In this document: positions 1-8,800 of the stretch, one piece after another
Numbering within the stretch: position 1 is the stretch's first letter
Layout: each line of letters starts with the position of its first letter
DNA from: Sphingomonadales bacterium
GTDB taxonomy: Bacteria; Pseudomonadota; Alphaproteobacteria; Sphingomonadales; Sphingomonadaceae
DNA length: 64,000 nucleotides
Assembly (NCBI GenBank): GCA_016720115.1
Contig: JADJXT010000001.1
Span: 372,001-436,000 of the forward strand
Direction of reading: 5' to 3'
Notes under the pieces: generated by a model
Databases searched by the model: none
The model's input: the letters and a program-made list of their open reading frames with translations, nothing else
What the model was told of the DNA's origin: nothing
Made by a program: the position numbers and the translations under genes

Positions 1-964
1 CTTTTTGATCGATTGACGACTGGGCCGCTTGAAGCACGGTCAGAACGCGGATCGCCTCCTTGGAATCTGTCCGCGGGATCGAACCACTCGCCACGCAGTC
101 AAGGAAGTGCTGCATTTCAGCTTTGAGCGGTTCATCCTGTTCAACTGGCAAATATTTGGAGCATTTCAGCGACGCGAACGGCCTACTTTCTTTCCAGTCC
201 ACAGAATATTCGGACCAATGAAGTTTTTGGTCCCAAGATTGCCGATCATCGAAAATCGCCATTGCGCTGTCGCCAATCACGACCAATTTCTGAACCTTTT
301 CAGGGTTGAGCCATCGTGATGAAATTTCTGCCGTTTTTCCACCTTCGAATTCTAGATGAATCGTAGAAACATCTATAATTCCAGGCTGGAGAAAGTCGTT
401 TCCAATCGCGGCAACCCTTGTTGGCAACTCATTTAGCAGACCGAGTACCATCGATATGTCGTGCGGAGCAAAACTCCACATCACGTTCTCCTCGCTGCGC
501 AAAACCCCAAGGTTCAGTCGCTGTGATACAACATGCTTTACTGTGCCCATACGATTTGCACGAACAAGCCCTACCAGTTCATTGAATACAGGATGGTAGT
601 GCATAAGGTGGCCTACCATCAATATCAGCCTCCGATCATGGGCAAATCTGGCCATTTCATTCGCCTCATCAAGGGACGTCGCGATCGGCTTTTCAACGTA
701 AACATGCTTGTTTGCGGACAGCGCAGCCATGGCATGTCTGAAATGCTGTTCTGCCGGCGAAGCTATCACAATGCCTGAAACAGATGTATCCTGCGTCGCA
801 GAGTCTATGTCAGCGGAATAGCTTACGCCCATCTCTTGCGCTATATTAGCAGCGGCAGGGGACGGATCAATAATCCAGCGAAGAACGCCTAAGTCATGAA
901 GGTTACGGGCCAAGTTCCGGCCCCATCCTCCGCAACCGATCAGCCCAAACCAGGAAGCTTGCAT
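1..964 (-). CDS. Gfo/Idh/MocA family sugar dehydrogenase, cut by the window edge
   Basis: The gene opens at an ATG at 962-964 and stays open to base 1, so about 321 codons are visible and the C-terminus is missing. Near the N-terminus there is a Rossmann nucleotide-binding motif, GLIGCGGWGRNLARN. Around residue 95 there is the family EKP motif (YVEKPIAT), followed by GHLMHYHP and the WSFAPHDIS stretch. That stretch is typical of dehydrogenases acting on UDP-N-acetylglucosaminuronate-type sugars in O-antigen loci (WlbA/WbpB group). The neighbourhood is a polysaccharide locus, and wecB/wecC further on could supply related nucleotide sugars. The exact substrate is inferred. An IS256-family element lies 64 bp upstream of the start and may have displaced the native promoter. 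Confidence 0.85.
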   Translation of the reverse strand, partial: MQASWFGLIGCGGWGRNLARNLHDLGVLRWIIDPSPAAANIAQEMGVSYSADIDSATQDTSVSGIVIASPAEQHFRHAMAALSANKHVYVEKPIATSLDEANEMARFAHDRRLILMVGHLMHYHPVFNELVGLVRANRMGTVKHVVSQRLNLGVLRSEENVMWSFAPHDISMVLGLLNELPTRVAAIGNDFLQPGIIDVSTIHLEFEGGKTAEISSRWLNPEKVQKLVVIGDSAMAIFDDRQSWDQKLHWSEYSVDWKESRPFASLKCSKYLPVEQDEPLKAEMQHFLDCVASGSIPRTDSKEAIRVLTVLQAAQSSIDQK

Positions 965-1077
965 AAGTTTCTATACCTGTCCTATTTTTAAACAATGAAG
1001 TCTGTATTTCAATCGATCGGCAAAATTGGTCGCGTCCGTCAAGGTGGTGTAATTTCGGCTGTGGCCGTGGGCCATCG

Positions 1078-2291
1078 TCAGGCGGCTTTGGCGGTGATGT
1101 GTAGGGGCTGATTTTCCTCCTCGATCATGGGTTGGTTGAGTTCGGCCATGCCTTCGATCTGCATGTATCGGTGCTGGAGCTGCCACTCGTCGTTCTGCTC
1201 CATCAGCACAGCCCCGACGAGGCGGATGATGCTGTCTTCGTTCGGGAAGATTCCGACGACGTCGGCGCGGCGCTTGACCTCCTTGTTGAGCCGCTCGAGC
1301 GGATTGGTTGAGTGTAACTTCGTGCGGTGCTGGGTGGGAAAGCCGGTGTAGGCGAGCACGTCGGTTTCGGCCTCGTCCATGCAGGCGCCGAGCTTGGGCC
1401 AACGGGTGCGCAACTGGTCGGCGACCTGTCGCCAGACCTGCGTTGCGCTTTTCTGATCGGGCTGCAGGAAGACCTGGCGGATCGCGGCGGCGACGACAGT
1501 GTTCTGGCCCTTGGGCACATAGGACAGGGCATTGCGCATGAAGTGCACCCGGCAGCGCTGCCAGGTGGCGCCCATGACGCGGGTGATCGCGCCCTTGAGG
1601 CCCTCGTGAGCATCGGAGATGACCAGCTTCACGCCGGTAAGACCGCGCCGAACAAGGTCCTTCAGGAAGTCGGACCAGAAGACCTCCGCTTCCGAGGGGC
1701 CGATATGCAGGCCGACGATCTCGCGCCGGCCCTCGGTGTTGACGGCCATGGCGATTATTGCGGCAACGCTGATGATCCGCCCGCCTTCGCGTACCTTGAG
1801 ATAGGTGGCATCGAGCCAGAGATACGGCCATTCGCCGGTGAGCGGGCGTTTCAGAAAGGCATGGACGCGCTCGTCAATGTCCTTGCAAAGCTTGGAGACG
1901 GTGGACTTGGAGATGCCGGTCATGCCCATGGCCTGGACGAGTTCATCGACCCGCCGGGTGCTGACCCCGCCGATCCACGCTTCCTGGATCACCGCAACCA
2001 GCGCTTTCTCGACCATCTTGCGGGGCTCAAGGAAGCCCGGAAAGTAGGACCCAGCACGCAGCTTGGGGATTTTCAGGTTCAGCGTGCCTACCCGGGTATC
2101 CAGCGAACGGTCGCGATAGCCGTTGCGCCAGGTCGCGCGCTCGCTGCTGCGTTCGTGGCGACCCGCGCCGATCAGGCCATCAACGTCGGCCTCCATGATC
2201 AGCTGCAGCACGTTCTCGGCGATGGTGCGCAAAAATCCGGTTGGCCGCCCTTCGCAGCAAGCTCTTCGATCAGTAATCTGTCCTCGGTCAT
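1078..2291 (-). pseudogene. IS256-family (mutator-type) transposase, single-base frameshift near the N-terminus
   Basis: The start is an ATG at 2289-2291, giving MTEDRLLIEELAAKGG, with AGGAG just upstream. That frame runs into a premature stop after about 30 codons. The rest of the protein (RTIAENVLQLIMEA onward) is in another frame down to 1078. Putting one base back into a run of five T (minus strand, about 2233-2237) restores GAT-TTT-TTG-CGC and a 404-residue product of normal family length. The DDE acidic residues are visible in WLDATYLK, VISDAHEG and NPLERLNKE. This is either a real inactivating deletion, a homopolymer error, or low-level slippage on the T run. In its present form the transposase is probably inactive. 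Confidence 0.85.
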
Positions 2292-2369
2292 CGGGAACTC
2301 CTCTTCGTCACGGTTGAAGTGTGCAAACTCCACCATAACGATGAACCCGGTGGCCACCAGCGACGCCGC

Positions 2370-2401
2370 ATTCCGGGGTGGGGCATGCCCCACCCCGGAA
2401 T
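2370..2401. repeat. 32-bp perfect palindrome inside the IS256 element
   Basis: The 16-base arm ATTCCGGGGTGGGGCA is followed at once by its exact reverse complement, with no loop bases. It lies inside the IS, between the right terminal repeat and the transposase start. As RNA it would form a very stable hairpin. It could block transcription entering from outside, a known strategy of insertion sequences, but that role is inferred. Confidence 0.85.
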
Positions 2402-2562
2402 ACACCATCGCCTACACCGGAAATTACACCACGAGCGCGGACGCTAACGGCAAAATTTTCCGCTGTATACATGGTTGATAAGTTTATCGGCTCCATCATG
2501 GAAATTGACTTGTAAGTTCTTCGGATTTTAACGGAAATTTTTCAGAAGCCGAATGCGACACA

Positions 2563-4764
2563 TCAGTCGCGCTGTCCATAACCATAGCCATAGCCATAGC
2601 CATAGCCATAGCCAGCCTGCTTGCTCCTGAGCTTTGTAAGAACGACGCCAAGAACATGCGCATGCACCGATTGCAAGCGACCAAGCGAAGCCTTGATGCC
2701 GCGCACAGCAACTCCTTCCGCTTCAGCTACAAACACACAGCCCTCAACAGCGCGTGCAAGCAGCGGAGCATCCGCCAAGCCTAGGATCGGCGGGGAGTCG
2801 ATTACAATATGGTCGAAATGCTCGGTTAGCTGGCGAACGAGCATTAGCATGCGATCGCTGCTTAGCAGTTCTGCAGCACTGGGAGGTGTGGGACCAGCCG
2901 GCATCAGATGGAGGCCCTTCACGCCCGTATCGAGGACTAATGGGCGCCAATCATTCTCGCCTGCAAGAAAATTGCTTAGCCCCATCTTGTTCGTTTGCCC
3001 CATAAATTGATGCATTGAAGGCGAACGCATGTCGGCGTCGAGAAGTAGCACTTTCTTTCCTGTCCGCCCCAGAACAGTCGCAATCGCAAGGCTCGACGTA
3101 CTTTTGCCCTCTGCAGGCCTCGTACTGGTGACCATGAGCGAACGAGGAACGCCATGGTCTGTCGAGAAGGCGAGGTTCGAACGGATACTCAGGTACGCTT
3201 CGGACAGAGCCGATTTAGGATCTTTCAAGAGCTCGAGCGCATCATTTTCCTCAGTATCTGGAACACTGCCGAGTAGTGGAACTTGTAGAAGTCGATTGAC
3301 CTGAGTTGGATCGCGTAAGCCTTCGTCGACCTGATCAAGGGCAAAGGTTGCAATTGCTGCTAATCCCACACCTGCAATTAATGCGATAGCAAGATTCAAA
3401 AGCAAGTTCGGAGAAGAAGGCTTTTCCGGGATCTTTGCCGTGTCGACGATCGCGATATTATTGGCGCCAACACCGGCAACGCCGATCTCCTTGTAACGTT
3501 GCAGGAGGCCGTCATAGAGTTCACGGTTAGTATCTGCCTCGCGCTGATAGATATTATACTGGATACTGTCCTTTTGTTGCCGGTTCATGCGGGCCTTCAG
3601 GTCGTCAACTTCGCTTTTGAGGTCGGCTTCGCGCTGAAGGGCCTCGCGATATTCAGATGAACGGCTGGTGAGTACCCGGTTTTCTTCGCGTGCGATACTA
3701 ACATCAAGTGCTTTTAGTTGCTCGGACAAAGCCACTGCAGCCGGATAACCCGGCTCGAACTGAGCCATCATCTTGGCATATTCAGCGGCAACCTCGGCAC
3801 GCTTTTGTCGCAGTTGGCCAATCGCAATATTATTCAGAGCCTCCGCATTGGCGCCACCACCGCGCTGCTGCGCTCTGCTTTCAGCCGTAATGCGATTGGC
3901 CGTTGCCGCGGCAAGTGCGCTGTTCAACGCCTCCAAATCACTCGACACGAGCGTGCGCTCAACCTCGGTTCGACCATCGGCGCTCTTGCTCTTGCCGAGG
4001 GCAACAATGCCCTTAGTTTCGGCATAGTTTACGAGATCGCGTTCCGACGTTTCGAGGCGGGCGCGCAGATCAGCAAGTCGGCCCTCAAGAAACTTGCGTG
4101 CGTCCGCGGTGGAAGCAAATCTACGGTCCATGCTCTGGACAATGAACTGTTCGGTCCAGGTGTTTGAAATCTGTGCAGATAGTGAAGGTGATGCGCTGGT
4201 GTAACTGATGTCGACAAGTGCAGAGCTACGAATTGGCGAGATCGAGACGTTTTTCATGAGAACGTCGATAGCGAGCTTTTCTCGCTTTTGTCGTTCTGCA
4301 TTGTTGAGCGGTTGACCTGATTTGTTCGCAAACAAGGCATTGTCATCCGGACTAACCCCATGCGCCTCAAAGAATTCATCTTTGGTGGAAAGGCGCAACT
4401 GGCGCGAGACACGTTCGGCGAGTGATCGGGCTTGGAGCAGCGAATATTGCGTCTGGTAGAATTCAAGATCGCGACCGGCATCTTGCGATTCAAGCCCCTC
4501 AATCGTGGTAACTTTCTTTTGGTCACGACTGATTTCAACGCGCGATGTCGCCGTATATTGAGGCGTTGCCAGCAAGGTCAGGACTAGGCCGATTGCAACA
4601 GCAGCAGCTACGATGCCCGCGATCACCCATTTCCAGCGCAGCACGACCTGCCAATATTGGAGCAGGATTGGCGGAGCGAGGCTTGTCGCCTCGTCACCTT
4701 GCGCATTTCCGAACGCACCTGCCACTTGACCAGTCGCTAACGCCGGGGGTGTGGATTGCAACAT
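2563..4764 (-). CDS. Wzc-type polysaccharide co-polymerase with tyrosine autokinase domain
   Basis: The predicted protein has 733 residues. One transmembrane segment lies near residues 47-67, followed by a Wzz-type periplasmic domain with long coiled-coil stretches. A second transmembrane segment lies near 458-480. The cytoplasmic BY-kinase domain has Walker A (RPAEGKSTSS, about 550), the second Walker motif (LLLDADMRS, about 570) and Walker B (HIVIDSPPI, about 650). The C-terminus is an unusual alternating Gly-Tyr tail with six tyrosines, coded by a hexanucleotide tandem repeat. In this family a C-terminal tyrosine cluster is autophosphorylated and sets chain length and export of capsule or exopolysaccharide. 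The gene is divergent from the ligase-like gene at 4963. Confidence 0.93.
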   Translation of the reverse strand: MLQSTPPALATGQVAGAFGNAQGDEATSLAPPILLQYWQVVLRWKWVIAGIVAAAVAIGLVLTLLATPQYTATSRVEISRDQKKVTTIEGLESQDAGRDLEFYQTQYSLLQARSLAERVSRQLRLSTKDEFFEAHGVSPDDNALFANKSGQPLNNAERQKREKLAIDVLMKNVSISPIRSSALVDISYTSASPSLSAQISNTWTEQFIVQSMDRRFASTADARKFLEGRLADLRARLETSERDLVNYAETKGIVALGKSKSADGRTEVERTLVSSDLEALNSALAAATANRITAESRAQQRGGGANAEALNNIAIGQLRQKRAEVAAEYAKMMAQFEPGYPAAVALSEQLKALDVSIAREENRVLTSRSSEYREALQREADLKSEVDDLKARMNRQQKDSIQYNIYQREADTNRELYDGLLQRYKEIGVAGVGANNIAIVDTAKIPEKPSSPNLLLNLAIALIAGVGLAAIATFALDQVDEGLRDPTQVNRLLQVPLLGSVPDTEENDALELLKDPKSALSEAYLSIRSNLAFSTDHGVPRSLMVTSTRPAEGKSTSSLAIATVLGRTGKKVLLLDADMRSPSMHQFMGQTNKMGLSNFLAGENDWRPLVLDTGVKGLHLMPAGPTPPSAAELLSSDRMLMLVRQLTEHFDHIVIDSPPILGLADAPLLARAVEGCVFVAEAEGVAVRGIKASLGRLQSVHAHVLGVVLTKLRSKQAGYGYGYGYGYGYGQRD
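2575..2613 (-). repeat. Hexanucleotide tandem repeat coding the Gly-Tyr tail of the Wzc-like kinase
   Basis: On the minus strand GGCTAT is repeated five times, followed by GGTTAT and a closing GG codon. Each unit adds one Gly-Tyr pair. Because the unit is 6 bp, slipped-strand changes would alter the number of phosphorylatable tyrosines without shifting the frame. Confidence 0.9.
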
Positions 4765-4962
4765 TTCCGTCCTTGTTTCAAAGCTATATTATGTTCTTGC
4801 AGCCCAAATATTGGTCGGATTGGGCCTGTGCATGCTTGCGGAGCGAGCTAGCTTAAAGAATGGCTAAGTTCTACCCTTTTTATCCGCACTTTTATGAACC
4901 GGGGCTAACAGGCTGGCCACCTTGGCCTCCCTTGCCAAATTTCATCGCACAACTTAGTTGCG
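4765..4962. other. Divergent intergenic region between wzc-like and ligase-like genes
   Basis: This 198-bp region separates two divergent polysaccharide genes and must hold promoters for both. It is richer in A+T than its neighbours. No clear operator or promoter consensus was identified by eye. Confidence 0.4.
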
Positions 4963-6411
4963 TTGCCTGATCCCGTTTTTCTCGCAGCGCAGACAAGGTC
5001 CGTTTTGTCCAATATCCGTTCCTCTGGCGGTAAGCCGTCTCCACTATTCTGGGTCTTGGGTGCGTTTCTCGTGCTGCTCTTCGCAACAGGAGGCGCATCG
5101 CGCACCGATGTTCAGTCGCTGGTGATTCTGCGACCCGCTTCAGTCATTGTCTGCGCAATGGCGTTGATGACACTGCGGCAGGAGCATCCGGCAGGGCGTA
5201 AGTGGCTGCTGGGCTCATTTGTAGCTGTTTTTGGTCTGGCGCTCCTGCATGTGATTCCGCTCCCTCCTGCGTTATGGCAGTCGCTCGCAGGCAGGCAGGA
5301 TTTGGTCGACGTCGAGAAATTGGCTGGGCTGTCCGACATTTGGCGGCCGTTGGCGCTGGCGCCGATGAATGGCTGGCATGCCTTGCTGTCGCTATTTGTC
5401 CCGCTCGCCGTGCTTCTCCTCGGCATTCAGCTCAATCGCGACGATTTGTTCCGCCTGCTGCCGCTTCTCATAGCGTTAGCAGGCATCTCGGGGCTTTTGG
5501 GTTTGTTGCAGGCAATCGGCGATCCGCAGAGCGCGCTATATTTTTACAGGATAACGAATAATGGCTCGGCCGTGGGCCTGTTCGCCAACCGTAATCACGC
5601 CGCGACCTTGCTGGCGTGTCTGTTTCCAATGTTGTCGCTCTTCGCATCGACGGCGAAAGGAACGAATGACGAGGTGCGCTTGCGGCAGTTGGTCGCTGCA
5701 GCAATCGCCATCGTTCTCGTTCCCTTGATCCTGGTGACAGGTTCGCGTTCCGGACTGGTGAGCGCGGTCATTGGCATCTTAGGTGCCTGCCTCCTCTACC
5801 GTCGCCCGACCGATGTTCGCACCGTTCGCAGAGGCTCGCCGGATCGGATAAAGGTGGTTCCGATCCTTGGGGGCCTTGCTGTCATTAGTCTCGGATTCCT
5901 TACCTTTTTCTTTTCGCGTGCAGAGGCCATCGAAAGGCTTTTTGCTGCAGCGTCCGGGGAGGATAGCCGTACAGATTTTTGGGTCGTCTCGCTCGATCTT
6001 TTCTGGAAATATTTCCCCTGGGGTTCGGGCTCCGGTTCCTTTGTTGAGGCTTTCCAGATCATCGAGCCGACCTATTTGCTCGACGCTACCTATCTCAATC
6101 GTGCCCATAATGACTGGGTGGAAATAGCTGTCACCTTCGGTTTGGCGGGCGTGATCGGTCTGGCGCTCGCCTCTGCCGCATTTTTCTGGCGCAGCTACAA
6201 TCTCTGGCGCAACGCCGATAGGGGACGTCGATATGTCGCTTTTGGCCGACTTGCCTCTGTTTGCATCGCCATGATCGCCATCGCCAGCATATCTGATTAT
6301 CCTTTGCGAACACCGACAATGATGGGCGTTTTTGCAATTTTCGCACTATGGTTCACCGAAAGCGGTCGCGAGCGGTCAATATCGGGTTCGACCGATCGGG
6401 GAGGGACCTGA
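4963..6411 (+). CDS. O-antigen ligase / polymerase-like membrane protein (Wzy_C family)
   Basis: The predicted protein has 482 residues and about a dozen hydrophobic segments. Features typical of the family include FANRNHAATLLA after the mid-protein helices, GSRSGLVSAVIG, and the periplasmic-loop stretch NRAHNDWVEIA (about residues 375-385). These proteins polymerise undecaprenyl-linked repeat units or ligate O-antigen to a lipid core. Sequence alone does not separate the two roles. The first in-frame start chosen is a TTG at 4963. No ATG occurs until codon 65, and the first helix begins near residue 28, so a TTG or another early non-ATG start is needed. The next gene starts 3 bp after the stop, which suggests an operon. 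Confidence 0.8.
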   Translation: MPDPVFLAAQTRSVLSNIRSSGGKPSPLFWVLGAFLVLLFATGGASRTDVQSLVILRPASVIVCAMALMTLRQEHPAGRKWLLGSFVAVFGLALLHVIPLPPALWQSLAGRQDLVDVEKLAGLSDIWRPLALAPMNGWHALLSLFVPLAVLLLGIQLNRDDLFRLLPLLIALAGISGLLGLLQAIGDPQSALYFYRITNNGSAVGLFANRNHAATLLACLFPMLSLFASTAKGTNDEVRLRQLVAAAIAIVLVPLILVTGSRSGLVSAVIGILGACLLYRRPTDVRTVRRGSPDRIKVVPILGGLAVISLGFLTFFFSRAEAIERLFAAASGEDSRTDFWVVSLDLFWKYFPWGSGSGSFVEAFQIIEPTYLLDATYLNRAHNDWVEIAVTFGLAGVIGLALASAAFFWRSYNLWRNADRGRRYVAFGRLASVCIAMIAIASISDYPLRTPTMMGVFAIFALWFTESGRERSISGSTDRGGT

Positions 6412-6414
6412 CAC

Positions 6415-7656
6415 ATGGCTCGCCCCAAGAAACCCAATGCCATTTTGACAGGTCTCCATTCGATTGGCATCGGGCGCATTGTCGCCTTGAGCGCGCTTGG
6501 TCTGGTCGGCGCCTGGTTTGCGGCGGCACTTGCCATATCCGGCGTCGCCCGGATCAAGGCGCCGCAAGCTGCGCTTATGGCTATGCCGAATGAAAGCATG
6601 GCTCTTGCATCGCGAGCGGACCAGATCTTCTTCGCAAATCCAAAGAGTCCGCCTCGCGAAGTTGAGTTGTTAGCACTTAAGGCACTGGAAAATCAGGCTA
6701 TAAATGCCAAGGCCTTGCGAGTTCTTGGCTACGTCGCCGACGCAAAGGGCGACATTGAGACGGCAGAAAATTATGCTCGCATGGCTGCCAAATTGTCACG
6801 CCGCGAGCCGGGAGCACAACTCTGGTTGGTTGAGGCATCGGCCCGTAAGGGTGATGTAGCACAGACGCTGGTTCACTATGACATTGCGCTGCGCACCAAG
6901 CCTGACACGCAAACGATCCTATTCCCGCGTCTTTTGAACGCCATCGAAGATCGCGAGATTCGGGTTGCGCTCAAGCCCTATATCCGCGCCAAAAATGGCT
7001 GGGGCCCCGCTTTTCTCTTTTTCGCCAATAACAACAGCAAGAACTTGCCGGCGCTGGTCGATCTGGTTGTCGAGACAGGCGGTCTGGTTGACGAAGAGAG
7101 CGCAAAGAACCAGGAGTTGGGTCTGCTCGGCAGGCTGGTAGCCGAGAGCTTCTTCGCCGATGCGCGTCGGCTTTACCTGCAGATGCCAGGTGCAAAACCG
7201 GCTCGGCTAGCAAGTACCACATTTGATAACAGCGACCGCGATGCACGCTTTGGCTCCATTGGTTGGCAATTGCTCGAGGATCCGGATGCGGGCGGCGGCT
7301 TTACAGGCAATGCTGGTGACAGGCAGACGATGTTGGCGATCTATGCCAATTCAGCAACGACGCGACCGGTTGCCACAAAGCTGCTGTACCTGAAACCGGG
7401 CAAGTATCTGTTTTCGGTGCGCCTTACCAACCTCGACCGCGGCGATGGCGGTTTCCTCCGCTGGCAATTGCGCTGCCCGGCCATACCGTCTGCGCCAGTT
7501 TGGACGATCGACAGCATCAACGCTTCGCTTCGCGCAGAATTGGCGGTGCCCGCAAATTGCCCCGTACAATTCCTCGACCTCATCGCGTCGGGCGGCAAAG
7601 GGCAAACAGGCCTTGAGGCGACGGTCGCTTCAGTCGCTGTTTCTCCAGCCAGTTGA
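6415..7656 (+). CDS. Single-pass membrane protein with TPR-like repeats, polysaccharide locus
   Basis: The predicted protein has 413 residues. One hydrophobic segment near residues 20-42 anchors it. Helical repeats of TPR character follow (for example ALENQAINAKALRVLGYVAD and ENYARMAAKLSRREPGAQL). The C-terminal half resembles a beta-rich domain. Such proteins are common beside ligase/polymerase genes in exopolysaccharide loci and may scaffold the assembly machinery. No enzyme motif was seen. It sits between the ligase-like gene and the epimerase, with very short spacers on both sides. Confidence 0.7.
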   Translation: MARPKKPNAILTGLHSIGIGRIVALSALGLVGAWFAAALAISGVARIKAPQAALMAMPNESMALASRADQIFFANPKSPPREVELLALKALENQAINAKALRVLGYVADAKGDIETAENYARMAAKLSRREPGAQLWLVEASARKGDVAQTLVHYDIALRTKPDTQTILFPRLLNAIEDREIRVALKPYIRAKNGWGPAFLFFANNNSKNLPALVDLVVETGGLVDEESAKNQELGLLGRLVAESFFADARRLYLQMPGAKPARLASTTFDNSDRDARFGSIGWQLLEDPDAGGGFTGNAGDRQTMLAIYANSATTRPVATKLLYLKPGKYLFSVRLTNLDRGDGGFLRWQLRCPAIPSAPVWTIDSINASLRAELAVPANCPVQFLDLIASGGKGQTGLEATVASVAVSPAS

Positions 7657-7668
7657 AGGGCAAGGCTG

Positions 7669-8688
7669 ATGGAACGCAGGCGCATATTCATTACCGGCAC
7701 GGCTGGGTTTATCGGCTATCATCTCGCTGAACTCCTGCTCGCGCAGGGGCACATCGTCGACGGCTATGATGGCCTGACCGATTATTATGATGTGAGCCTC
7801 AAGCAACGCCGTCATGCGATGCTCAACCAGCATGAAGGCTTTTCCGCAACTGAAGCGATGCTCGAGAACCAGGAGCAGCTTCAATCGAGCATTTTGTCTT
7901 TCCAGCCGGATGTAATCGTCCATTTGGCGGCGCAAGCCGGCGTGCGCTACAGTATCGACAATCCGCGCGCTTATCTCGACGCCAATATTGTCGGAACTTT
8001 CAATGTAATGGAAGCTGCACGAATGGTGGGTGTTGAGCACCTCCTGATGGCATCGACTTCAAGCGTTTACGGCGCGAACACCCAAATGCCTTTCACCGAG
8101 ACCGAGCGCGTCGCAACGCCGCTCACTTTCTACGCTGCCTCCAAGCTTGCCAACGAGGCGATGGGGCACAGCTATGCGCATATCTATAACCAGCCCATCA
8201 CCATGTTCCGCTTCTTCACAGTCTATGGGCCTTGGGGCCGCCCGGACATGGCCTATTTCAAATTCGCGCGTAACATCATCGACGGGAAGCCCATCGATAT
8301 TTACAATAATGGTGACATGTGGCGCGATTTCACCTATGTCGAGGATCTCGTTCGCGGCATTGCGGGCCTCATAGACGCAGTCCCACAGCGTCTCGAAAAG
8401 CCGGAGGACATTGCGACCGGTGACAGCCTGAGCCCCGCCGCCCCCTTCCGCGTCGTCAACATTGGCAATTCGGAAAAGGTCCGCCTCATGGACTTCATCG
8501 ATGCCATCGAGGTCGAGATCGGCAAGAAGGCCATCCGCAACTATATGCCCATGCAGCAGGGCGATGTGCCTGCAACCTGGGCGGATGCCTCGTTGCTCCA
8601 GTCACTGACCGGCTACCGGCCGCAGACGCCTTTCCGCGAGGGCGTGGAGCGCTTTGTACGCTGGTATCGCGATTATTATGAGCGTTGA
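7669..8688 (+). CDS. NAD-dependent epimerase, probable UDP-glucuronate 4-epimerase
   Basis: The predicted protein has 339 residues of the extended SDR fold. It shows the N-terminal GTAGFIGYHLA NAD-binding motif, the VHLAAQAGVRYSIDNP segment, the serine region MASTSSVYGAN, and the catalytic YAASK. The phrase GYDGLTDYYDVSLK is characteristic of UDP-glucuronate epimerases, which convert UDP-GlcA to UDP-GalA. A GAAGGGCAAGG ribosome-binding region precedes the ATG. The next reading frame is the stub of the dehydrogenase that would normally provide its UDP-GlcA substrate. Confidence 0.85.
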   Translation: MERRRIFITGTAGFIGYHLAELLLAQGHIVDGYDGLTDYYDVSLKQRRHAMLNQHEGFSATEAMLENQEQLQSSILSFQPDVIVHLAAQAGVRYSIDNPRAYLDANIVGTFNVMEAARMVGVEHLLMASTSSVYGANTQMPFTETERVATPLTFYAASKLANEAMGHSYAHIYNQPITMFRFFTVYGPWGRPDMAYFKFARNIIDGKPIDIYNNGDMWRDFTYVEDLVRGIAGLIDAVPQRLEKPEDIATGDSLSPAAPFRVVNIGNSEKVRLMDFIDAIEVEIGKKAIRNYMPMQQGDVPATWADASLLQSLTGYRPQTPFREGVERFVRWYRDYYER

Positions 8689-8715
8689 ACTTTAGAATCC
8701 CACAGGAAATCCATA

Positions 8716-8769
8716 ATGAAAATCGCGATGATCGGATCGGGCTATGTTGGCCTGGTATCGGGGGTGTAA
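8716..8769 (+). pseudogene. ugd: 5' remnant of UDP-glucose 6-dehydrogenase (ugd), 17 codons
   Basis: A good ribosome-binding site (AGGA) precedes an ATG that opens MKIAMIGSGYVGLVSGV, the exact start of the UDP-glucose dehydrogenase Rossmann motif. The frame then hits TAA where foreign sequence begins. No remaining ugd sequence is found on the far side of the adjacent insertion sequence, so the rest has been deleted. UDP-glucuronate must come from another gene copy, or the epimerase upstream has lost its substrate supply. Confidence 0.85.
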
Positions 8770-8800
8770 GCGCCATTTAGAAATGGCACCCCTCTGCTAG
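8767..8800. mobile_element. Short hairpin-containing junction, possible end of another IS
   Basis: Directly after the ugd stub comes GTAAGCGCCATTT-AG-AAATGGC, with a 7-bp stem at 8772-8787, then ACCCC, which can pair with the preceding GGGGT. The GTAAGCG opening resembles the ends of IS66-family elements, so this may be a remnant into which the IS5-type element later inserted. That reading is tentative. Confidence 0.35.

Larger units (their letters stand above)
1028..2448 (-). mobile_element. IS256-family insertion sequence with 9-bp target duplication
   Basis: The element is 1421 bp. Matching terminal inverted repeats contain GCGTCCG, a 6-nt gap, then TGGTGTAATTTC, at 1032-1056 on the left and inverted at 2420-2444 on the right with identical spacing. 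The 9-bp sequence GGCAAAATT flanks the element directly at 1019-1027 and 2449-2457, in line with the 8-9 bp duplications made by the IS256 family. It carries one transposase gene, broken by a frameshift, and a 32-bp perfect palindrome near its right end. It lies between the Gfo/Idh gene and the Wzc-like gene and appears to interrupt no coding sequence. Confidence 0.9.

Noticed and set aside
29..778. Two short plus-strand open frames at the left edge
   Set aside because: They lie inside the minus-strand Gfo/Idh gene, which is open across the whole region and carries the family motifs.
1327..2478. 383-codon open frame on the plus strand
   Set aside because: It is antisense to the IS256 transposase, where the DDE motifs are clear.
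2575..2613. Short tandem repeat as a CRISPR or VNTR spacer array
   Set aside because: The units are 6 bp with no spacers and encode a protein tail. It is a coding microsatellite, not CRISPR.
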